The notes beneath the pieces are model-generated. The model saw nothing but the letters and a program-made list of their open reading frames with translations, was not told where the DNA came from and made no database searches. This document shows, in pieces, positions 45,828 through 53,338 of a stretch of 53,338 nucleotides of DNA. A program made the position numbers and the translations under genes. This stretch comes from Actinomortierella ambigua (lineage: Eukaryota > Mortierellomycota > Mortierellomycetes > Mortierellales > Mortierellaceae): positions 1 to 53,338 of the forward strand of contig JAAAJB010000212.1 of NCBI GenBank assembly GCA_016098155.1, in the 5' to 3' direction. Within the stretch, counting starts at the first letter, position 1. Each line of letters opens with the position of its first letter.

Positions 45828-47612
45828 TCAACGTTTGAGAAAGGGAAAGATTTCTACCAAGGCATATCGAACAAAATAGGCGATCACACATTGAACAATG
45901 AAACAAGGGAGACTTAGTTCTTCGGGAGTGTCATAGCCTTGATTCATCGCCTTCGTAGACCATTGGGAGGCTATTTGACTGTCCTGAGAAACACCTTGTC
46001 CTTTCTCATACATTTGGCCGAGGGTCCTCTGGGCTTGTGGAAGGCCTTGCTCCACCGACTTGTGATACCATGACATGGCTTCCTTGTAATCGCGGATCAC
46101 GCCCAACCCATTTAGGTACATGTATCCAAGGTTGTTTTGCGCCAACGCACATCCTAGGTTGGCTGGTTTGCGATACAATGATACGGCGTGCTCGTAGTTC
46201 ATTGAGACACCTAATCCGTTTTGATACAGCCATCCAAGATTGACCTGTGCCAGCATATTCCCTTGGTCCGCAGCCAGCTGATACCACACCGAAGCCTGGT
46301 GATGGTCTTGCTCGACTCCGATCCCGTTCATGTACATCCCTCCAAGGTCCGTTTGCGCTTGCGAGTGTCCCTTTTGAGCTGCGCGCTTGATCCAGCGCAC
46401 TGCCGAGCTAAGGTCGGTTGATGTGCCACGGCCACACTTCAGCAAGGTTCCAGTTCTGTACTCTGCTTCTGTCGATCCAAGCTGGGCAGCTCGAAGGAAC
46501 CACTTGAATGCCTCCGAGTAGCTCTGGGTGGCACCGACGCCATTCTCGTATGTGGCTGCCAATGTCAATAATGCCTGGACATCCCCTCCATTCGCTCTAG
46601 ACAAAAGGGCGCTTAGCTCGTCCGAAGGTTCAGCAATGATATCTGTTGACGAGGTGCTTGGCATGCCTAATAGCGGCCATGTGGATCCTGTGATGTTGGA
46701 GTGGGCACCACCAGTAGTCTTCTCTGCCAATTCCGACCCCGAGTCCTTCAAGATAAGCTCACTTGCCTCTGGACGCCTGGCTGGAATTGGAGTCCAGCAA
46801 CGCTCGGTCAACAGGCGGTAGTCGGCTGGGGTATCGCTAGGCATTGTCTCGCGAATACCGTTCTTGACATTGTCTCTGACGGCCTCGTTATTGAGCTGGT
46901 CTCTGAATGGCATTGTGCAGTTGGAGGCCATCTCCCACATCACCATCCCAAATGCATAGATGTCGGATTTGGTCGAGTATTGAGGCCGAGCCGAGAGGAG
47001 TTCCGGGGCCATCCATCGCAGGGCTCCATGAAAGGCCCGAGGATTAATTGACAGAGAGAACGCCTTGGACTTGATTGTGGGCAACCCAAAGTCGCACAGC
47101 TTGACATCCATATGACGTGTGAGCAGGACGTTCATGCTCTTGAGGTCGCGGTGGATGACCTTCTTGAGATGTAGATATGCTAGTCCTTGAGCAATCTCTC
47201 GTGCGATGCGGATACGGGCGGGCCAATCGTCGACCAAGAGTCCATTCACGATCGCTTGCTGGAGACTCCCTCCTTCGGCATAGTCCATCACGAGGACAAG
47301 CATGTCTTCGTGATAGGTGGTACCGTAAAGCTGGATGATGTGGCGATCTGTGAGGCCTCGAAGGGCCTCGATCTCGTTCCGGATAGCTTCTACCATGCTG
47401 ACATCTTTTTTAGTGATGGGAAACCTCTTGATGGCGACTCGGCGTCGCTCCCAATTAGCATGGAAGGCATTTCCATACCCACCAGGGCCGATAGAGGAAC
47501 CAACAGATAGCGAAGACTGGCACACAAGGATCGAGAGATGGAGACTAATGAGTATTGGTTCACACTATTTCTATTTCCTCGTCCATACGGTGAGGCTTGT
47601 TGATCTTACCAT
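45828..47612 (-). CDS. TKL-like kinase with six Sel1 repeats (copy 4)
   Basis: Exon 1 is the ATG alone (47612-47610), then GTAAGA. Exon 2 is 47516-45828; 563 residues. Kinase: GPGGYGNAF loop, Lys31, Asp125 in HRDLKSMN, canonical DFG (143-145), and MAPELLS with KSDIYAFGM, so catalysis is expected. A Ser/Thr-rich linker near 285-305 (GSTWPLLGMPSTSST) is shared almost exactly with copy 2. Six Sel1 repeats follow. The final ~28 residues are hydrophobic (FIVQCVIAYFVRYALVEI) ending FLKR, a possible tail anchor. Two repeats (AQTDLGGMYMNGIGV, AQVNLGWLYQNGLGV) are identical to copy 2 over long stretches of DNA, pointing to recent duplication or gene conversion. Confidence 0.88.
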
Positions 47613-47889
47613 GATGCAATATCGAAAGGTTACTGAAAAGTATGTTGTGCGAAAAGAGAGACAGATGGACAGAGAAAGAGAAAGAGATAGCAGTACTAAA
47701 GCGGAAGGCGCGGGAAGACCATCGTTCCCGTGGACAAAGGGGGTGGGAAATCTCAGACCCTCGATCTCAGAGCACACAAGCCTCACAAGGCGACGACATC
47801 CACAGCAGTGGGGCTGTGACGTTGAGCATGGATAAGCCGAAAGACCGATTCTTGAAATTCATAACAGTACTGGCAGAATCTTGTTGAAG
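47613..47889. promoter_or_regulatory. Upstream region of kinase copy 4
   Basis: Contains an AGAGAAAGAGAAAGAGATAG purine run. It does not show the blocks shared upstream of copies 1-3. No gene seen. Confidence 0.35.
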
Positions 47890-48252
47890 GCAGAGATAAA
47901 ACATTTATTGAGGCGACCATTTCCAGCTATTTCTCATCGGATACAATATTGATTAATCGCCATGTATCCATGAAATGCTTGTCCATAGCCATATTAATTA
48001 TTTCCTAAACCTATCTGGCCATGGTTGAACTACGCCAACGCATTCCCTTCTTCTGCCGACAGGTAGAGCCACCGTTCGTCCGACATTGTACCGTATTATG
48101 GCATTGCATTGTCCCTTATTCCACAGAGTCTGTTTATCTGCCCTTCCACCGTCTTTTTTTCACCCTAATCCAAGACTAAGCGCCTTCTCAACGAGGAATT
48201 GAACTTCTGCCTTGTATTTCCAATTCAGAGCTTCCTTAAGCTTTGGTTGACC
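47890..48252 (-). pseudogene. Eroded Sel1 repeats downstream of kinase copy 5
   Basis: Directly after the TGA of copy 5 the same frame reads GQPKLKEALNWKYKAEVQF, a recognisable Sel1 helix pair. It reaches a second stop about 100 bp later. Further on (about 48075-48005) another stretch reads WLYLSAEEGNALA-stop-FNHG, with TAG where Sel1 repeats have Gln. At about 47985-47895 the pattern GYGQAFHGYMAINQYC, then a stop, then EIAGNGRLN again follows Sel1 spacing. This is the remnant of a longer repeat array lost to nonsense mutations and indels. Confidence 0.65.
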
Positions 48253-49516
48253 TCAGTGACCAAGGGTCCGCAAAATTTCAAGCGTGGTTTGTGCTTGTGA
48301 ACATCCCCTCTCCGCAGCTACTCTCATCCAGTGCTCTGCGGCGCCGTGGTTTTCTTTGGTACCACCACCACCATAGAAATAGGCTCCAGTCTTGTACTGC
48401 GCTTCCACGGACCCTAGCACAGCAGCTCGATAGTATATGTTGAATGCTTCCTTGTCGTCCTTAGCAACGCCGATACCATTCTCATACGTCGCAGCCAGGG
48501 CCACCAGTGCCTCGATGTCGTTCTCTCCTCTGACGTCGGTGCTACTTGCACTCGATGGTGACGACGAGGTGAGTGTCGCCTCTGATGAGGGGCTGCCGGA
48601 TGCGGATAGCCAGACGTCTTCTAGCTGTGACTCCGAGTCGTTGGTGGCGATCATGTCGCTTATCTCGGGTCGCTTGTCTGGATCTTGTTCCCAGCAGCGA
48701 AGGACCCACTGGTGGTAGTCGTGTGGCGTGTCACTCGGCAGCACCTCTCGTTTGCCTCGCAAGATCGTGGCAACCACGGACGAACAGTCAAGGAGGTCTT
48801 GAAAGGGTCTCGTGCAGTTCGCAGCCATCTCCCACATGACCATCCCAAGCGCATACATGTCAGACTTGGTCGTGTATTGAGGTCCGCTCATGAGGAGCTC
48901 GGGGGCCATCCAACGCAATGAGCCATTGAGGGCCGGATTGCCCTTGCATCTCGATCTCGCTGTGGCCTTGATGGTAGGTGACCCAACATCACACAACTTG
49001 ACCTCCATGTGGCGTGTGAGCAGGACGTTTGTGCTCTTGAGGTCGCGGTGGACGATACCCTTGTAGTGGATAAAATCCAGTCCAAGGACCATCTCTTGCG
49101 CGATACGGACCCTCGTTGGCCAATCATTCACCAAGAGTCGCTGATTTATCGCTCGCTGGAGACTCCCTCCTTCAGCATAGTCCATTATTAGGACCAGCAA
49201 ATCGTTGTCGTAGGTCGTTCCATAGCACTGGACGATGTGCCGGTCAACCAGACTTTGGAGTGCTGCAATCTCGCGTTTGATGGCACCGGAGAGGCTGACT
49301 TCGTCTTTCCGGATGGGAAACTTCTTAATCGCTACGTTACGTTGCTCCCAGTGAGCGTGCCAGACATCGCCGTACCCGCCGGTGCCGATAGAAGATTTCA
49401 AAACCAGCGAAGACTATTATGTACGGGGAAGTTAAGTGTGTTGTTACTTTCTTGCTGGAAGCAGTGGATTTCGTATGGCACCACGATTTTAGTGCTTCAG
49501 TTAATAGTGATACCAT
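48253..49516 (-). CDS. TKL-like kinase with truncated Sel1 tail (copy 5)
   Basis: Exon 1 is the ATG alone (49516-49514), followed by GTATCA. Exon 2 is 49413-48253; 387 residues. The kinase has a good loop (GTGGYGDVW), Lys31 in VAIK and HRDLKSTN. DVG replaces DFG (143-145), and the activation segment is basic (IKATARSRCKGN). MAPEL and KSDMYALGMVMWEM follow. Only two Sel1 repeats are complete (ALVALAATYENGIGV, AQYKTGAYFYGGGGT). The third ends at a stop after LRTLGH. The decayed continuation lies downstream, so this protein has been shortened. It has no hydrophobic C-terminus. It is the most diverged minus-strand member and shares a 522-bp divergent promoter with copy 6. Confidence 0.85.
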
Positions 49517-50038
49517 GTTGCTTGAAAGAGACGAAGTGAGGTGTGTGTTGTGAATGGTACAGAGAAAAAAAGAAGAAAGGAGATAAATGTGTCCAAAATG
49601 GGGGGAAGAGATGGGACAGCGAGGAGGGGGTGGAAGGGTGTGGGAACGAAAAATAGGGGGTTGCGCTTGACATCCTCCCCATTGTCAGCATGTCAGCATT
49701 TTGGTGGCCTTGGCGCTGCCACGATAGTATGGCATTGTCTGGAGAAGGTGTCACGAAACACTTGCAAGTAGCATGTGTCGTTGATACCTCTGGCGGCGTG
49801 TGTCGCTCAGCACTCAGGTGTCAAGTTGGGATGCCCTTCAGGGCTTTCCAAACAATACTGGAAACGTGGCAATGCTTGGCTCTTTCCCATCCTTTTGCAC
49901 CCACCCTTTTTGTGTCCACGTCGCTCGCGTCATACAATCCAGTCGATTCATTTCATTTCATTTCAATTCCATTGTCTTCTCCCATTTCAATTTCTGAGCC
50001 AGCTCGCTGAACAAGCTCCCCTCTCCTCCTGATTACCA
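49517..50038. promoter_or_regulatory. Bidirectional promoter between kinase copies 5 and 6
   Basis: 522 bp between two start codons on opposite strands. It includes a TTTCA-type pentamer run (CATTTCATTTCATTTCAATT near 49951-49970) just before copy 6. No gene in between. Confidence 0.5.
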
Positions 50039-51388
50039 ATGGTAAGGTACAAAGGCGTGTCCAATATCCACAATAGAGTCACTATTGTCCCCCTCAAAGC
50101 ATGACAGTTAAATATCTCATCCTCTCCCCTTGATGACTGATAGTCTACCCTTGTTGTGGGAGCGCTCGTGGGTACGGGTGTGTATGGAAAAGTCTACCGG
50201 ACCTCATTCGAAGGGTCCAGTGTTGCCCTCAAACAGTTTCCCCTCTCTCGAGATGAAGTCCTTCATCGAGCGGGGGAACCCATCCAAAGAGAAATCGAGA
50301 CGCTCCAAGGCCTGGCCAACCGTCACATCATTGAGTGCTTTGGGTCCATCTACCACGAAGACATGCTTGCTCTCGTGATGGAGTATGCTGAGGGTGGCAG
50401 TCTCCAGCAAGCCATCAAGAGTCAACGCCTGGTGGACGACTGGCCGACAATGACACGCATTGCCCAGGAGGTCACTCGTGGCCTAGCCTACCTCCACGAC
50501 CATCAAGTCCTCCACCGTGACCTGAGGAGCTCGAATGTGCTGCTCAGCTCTAGCATGCAAGTCAAATTGGGTGACTTTGGGATGCCGATCCTCAAAGCCC
50601 GCTCAACGTCTCGGGCCACCGTGCTGCCCGAGGCCAGGTTTCGCTGGATGGCGCCCGAGCTCTTCACTGCCAGACCCACGTATTCGACCAAGTCTGACGT
50701 GTACGCCCTCGGGGTCGTCATGTGGGAGATGGCTGCCAATTGCACGGTGCCCTTCCAAGACGAGCCTGATCACTTTGTGGTCATGGCTATGGTCCAGGAA
50801 GGTGAGCGTGAGGTATTGCCCGAGGACACGCCCACCGATTATCGTCGCCATGTCGATCGCTGTTGGCGTCACGACCCAGATACTCGGCCGAAGGCCCGCG
50901 ATATCTTTGATCTGGAAGACAGTCTCGACACTGCTGATGCTACCCCTAGCGACCATGAAGACTGTAGGAGCACGTCGAGTCTCTTAGACGGGAACCCTCA
51001 TCTGACCATCTCCTCGTTCGCGTCAGACGAGATCAAAGATGACACGACAGAAATCATCTGGTCACCCAGGGAGGACCCTAGCACTCTATTGGCGAGAGCC
51101 AAAGCAGGCGATGTCGAGGCGCAGGTAGCCCTTGCCGAGAAGTACGAAAAGGGTCTCGGCGTCGATCAGAGTGATGCCGACGCCTACAAGTGGTACCTCC
51201 GTGCAGCGGCGTTTGCGTCAAAGGAAGCTCAGTACAAGGTGGGCGACATGACGTATTTCGGGCGAGGCACCTTCCAAAGCGATGGTGGTGCAGTTTATTG
51301 GTTGCAGCAGGCAGCCGAACAAGGGCATGCGCAGGCCCAGGTTGACCTTGGGTGGATGTATCTGAGCGGCGCTGGATACGATGACGAT

Positions 51389-51425
<37 letters not shown>

Positions 51426-52720
51426 GCACGCCCCGTGAACGCAAGGCGATCACCTGGTTCAAAAGGGCAGCCGAGCAAGGGCACGCGACGGCCGAGTTCA
51501 ACCTGGGCTGGATGTACCACCGGAGTGCGTTTGGACTCGAGCGCAATGATAGTGCGGCAGTCGAATGGTTCCTTCGCGCAGCCAACAGAGAGCATGCGCC
51601 TGCCCAGATCAGCCTTGGACACATGTACCTGGACGGACTAGGAGGTCTGGAGCGAGATCCGCACGAGGCCGTCCGGTGGTATCGCCGAGCGGCGGCGAAT
51701 GGTGATCCGTTGGCTATGGTCAACCTTGGCTGGATGTACCACCGCGGTATCGGTGTCGTCACGCGGGATGACCGGGCCGCGGTGGTGTGGTACCGCGCAC
51801 CGGCTGAGCAGGGCGATGCGATGGCCCAGCTCCACCTCGGATGGATGTACCAAAATGGATTTGGTGTCGAGCGCGACGACACCCAGGCGCTGGTATGGTA
51901 CCGCAGGGCAGCCGACCAAGGCGACCCGTGGGCACAGAACAACGTTGGGTGGATGTACCAGCATGGCCTGGGTGTGAAGCAGGACGATGGCGAGGCGCTG
52001 GCCTGGTATCGCCGGTCGGCTGAGAGGGGAAATGCCGCTGGACAGAACAATCTTGGATGGATGTACAAGCACGGGTTGGGCGTCAAAAAGGACTTGAATA
52101 AGGCGATATCATGGTATCGCTTGTCGGCGTCGCACAGAGATGCGTCCTCGCTGTTCAACATTGCATGGATGTACCAGAGAGGTGTGGGGGTCTCGGAGGA
52201 CAATGCTGCAGCCTTGGAGAACTTTCGCAGGGCAGCGGATCAAGGCGATGCCGCAGCGCAGAATAACCTCGCGTGGATCCACCAAGTAGGACTGGGAGTC
52301 GTGCGCGACAATGGCAAAGCTGTGCAGTGGTATCGCCGGTCAGCAGAGCAAGGCAATGCTCAGGCGCAGATCAACCTTGCATATATGTACTATAACGGGT
52401 TTGGCGTCGAACGAGACATTGAGGCGGCCGAGTCATGGTGTCGCAAGTCTGCGGTTCAAGGGAATGCAGTAGGACAGTTCCACCTTGGATGGATGTACAA
52501 AAACGGAATTGGTGTTAGTCAAGACTACACTATGGCCGCGTCCTGGTTTCGCCGTGCGGCGGGTCAGGGACTCGCAGAGGGACAGCACACCCTTGGCCAA
52601 ATGTACGAAAGTGGGCAGGGAGTTTGTCAGGATGTTCAGCACGCCTCACATTGGTACAATAAGGCAGCATTGCAAGGTCATGTCGATGCCAAGAAGCAAC
52701 TTAAAAAACTTGCTCGCTAG
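50039..52720 (+). CDS. TKL-like kinase with about 14 Sel1 repeats (copy 6)
   Basis: Exon 1 is the ATG alone (50039-50041), followed by GTAAGG. Exon 2 is 50144-52720; 859 residues. Kinase about 5-275: GTGVYGKVY loop, Lys31 in VALK, HRDLRSSN (Arg for the usual Lys), a normal DFG, and MAPELF with KSDVYALGVVMWEM, so likely active. From about 318 to the end are 14 Sel1 repeats with the LGWMYxxGxGV signature (AQVDLGWMYLSGAGY, AQLHLGWMYQNGFGV, AQNNVGWMYQHGLGV and others), forming a long superhelix for partner binding. Repeat 3 carries an insertion DDDDN12STPRER from an AAC run. No hydrophobic tail, so probably soluble. It has the longest repeat array in the cluster and is the only plus-strand copy; codon use is more GC-rich than in copies 1-4. 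Confidence 0.9.
51388..51424 (+). repeat. (AAC)n coding microsatellite
   Basis: About 12 AAC units encode a poly-Asn insertion within the third Sel1 repeat of kinase copy 6. The reading frame is kept. Confidence 0.95.
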
Positions 52721-53159
52721 TAAATAGCTCGATAGCTGTACATCAAAAATAAGTCCTCCGCGTATACGGTTTTTTATCTTATTGTAAATGGCTGCCCATG
52801 CCTTCGCATTGGACTCGCGATGGTTTGTCCCCTTTAGTGATTGTCAATCTAAGAATGCAATAGCTGCTTTCCCACCCCCCTTGAATAAGAGACATCTCGC
52901 GAGCCGCATAAAAAACGGTCGGTGGTATTATATTGTTGAGCCTAGAAACAAAAAGGATTAGCCTCGAAGTACCACTGCATCGATGCCAGGCAAAGAGACA
53001 TCTGGGCTGAGCAGCTGAAAAGGCGGCTCAACAGCATCGAATCGCACGTCGGTCGGTCAACACCTTTGCGTATCCATACTGTAGCAATAGTCCAGTAGTT
53101 CACGCCCACGCCGTTCGCTTGCTCTGTCCATAACCGCTTTCTAGGTTTGTTTCAAGGTC
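52721..53159. other. 3' flank of the kinase cluster
   Basis: No gene seen. Moderately AT-rich sequence leading to a minisatellite at the edge. Confidence 0.5.
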
Positions 53160-53338
53160 AAGAGAGTAAATAGTTGGCAATGGACAATGAACAGGCAGTT
53201 ATGCAGCAATGACAAGAGGCAATGACCAAACAACAATCGCCAGACAGCAATGACCTGGTAGCAATGACAAAAAATAGTGCCCAAACAACAATCGCCAGGC
53301 AGCAATGGCCGGGCAGCACCGACAAAAGGTAATGAGCA
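53160..53338. repeat. CAATGAC minisatellite, cut by the window edge
   Basis: Degenerate 14-15-bp units (GCAATGACAA, CAATCGCCAGACAG, CAATGACCTGGTAG and so on) arranged in a higher-order period of about 55 bp. CAACAATCGCCAG occurs at about 53231-53243 and again at about 53286-53298. The array continues beyond the window. Confidence 0.8.

Noticed and set aside
51295..52203. 302-codon minus frame
   Set aside because: Antisense of the Sel1 array of kinase copy 6; apparent periodicity is inherited from the repeats.
53160..53338. Possible CRISPR-like array
   Set aside because: Units are degenerate and contiguous without unique spacers, and the genome is eukaryotic.

Overview
The window is nuclear DNA of a filamentous fungus. 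Genes are spliced with short GT..AG introns (30-170 bp), often with a CTAAG/CTGAC-like branch site. The gene content points to an early-diverging lineage, most likely Mortierellomycotina (a Mortierella relative). The reasons are a tandem family of TKL-like kinases fused to Sel1 repeats, relics of Crinkler-type proteins, and an animal-style peroxisomal multifunctional enzyme with one SDR domain plus SCP2. The lineage call is inference from gene content; no rRNA or other marker gene is present.

Layout. 1-6.8 kb is a decayed, gene-poor stretch. It holds frameshifted gene fragments, two foldback elements (797-933 and 1879-1945), one intact small secreted cysteine-rich protein (3201-3452, minus) and two head-to-head relics (5067-5875 minus, 5933-6790 plus, the latter Crinkler-like). 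6.9-15.2 kb is conserved housekeeping sequence: an ER protein disulfide isomerase ending in KDEL, a monoglyceride-lipase-like protein that has lost its nucleophile serine and gained a huge charged tail (minus), and an EHD membrane-remodelling ATPase. 15.6-28.1 kb carries two tandem, same-strand regulators: a 2129-residue Zn2Cys6 transcription factor, and a paralogue that preserves only the C-terminal half. 28.1-36.6 kb is about 8.5 kb with no gene I can support, full of simple repeats. 36.8-39.3 kb is peroxisomal multifunctional enzyme 2 with a C-terminal SKL signal. 39.9-52.7 kb is a cluster of six Sel1-repeat kinases, five on minus and one divergent on plus. The right edge runs into a minisatellite.

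The main new observation is in the kinase cluster. In all six genes the initiator ATG is followed immediately by a 5' splice site, so the first coding exon is the start codon alone, and the kinase exon opens in phase 0 after the acceptor. The cluster shows a two-gene unit duplicated (DHG kinase + DFG kinase, twice), internal loss of Sel1 repeats in one copy, and an eroding Sel1 tail downstream of another. This looks like a fast-evolving signalling family in which a conserved kinase domain is kept and the repeat scaffold is remodelled.

All coordinates for spliced genes are outer coding limits; exon coordinates are in the evidence and were checked for reading-frame closure. No transcript data were available.
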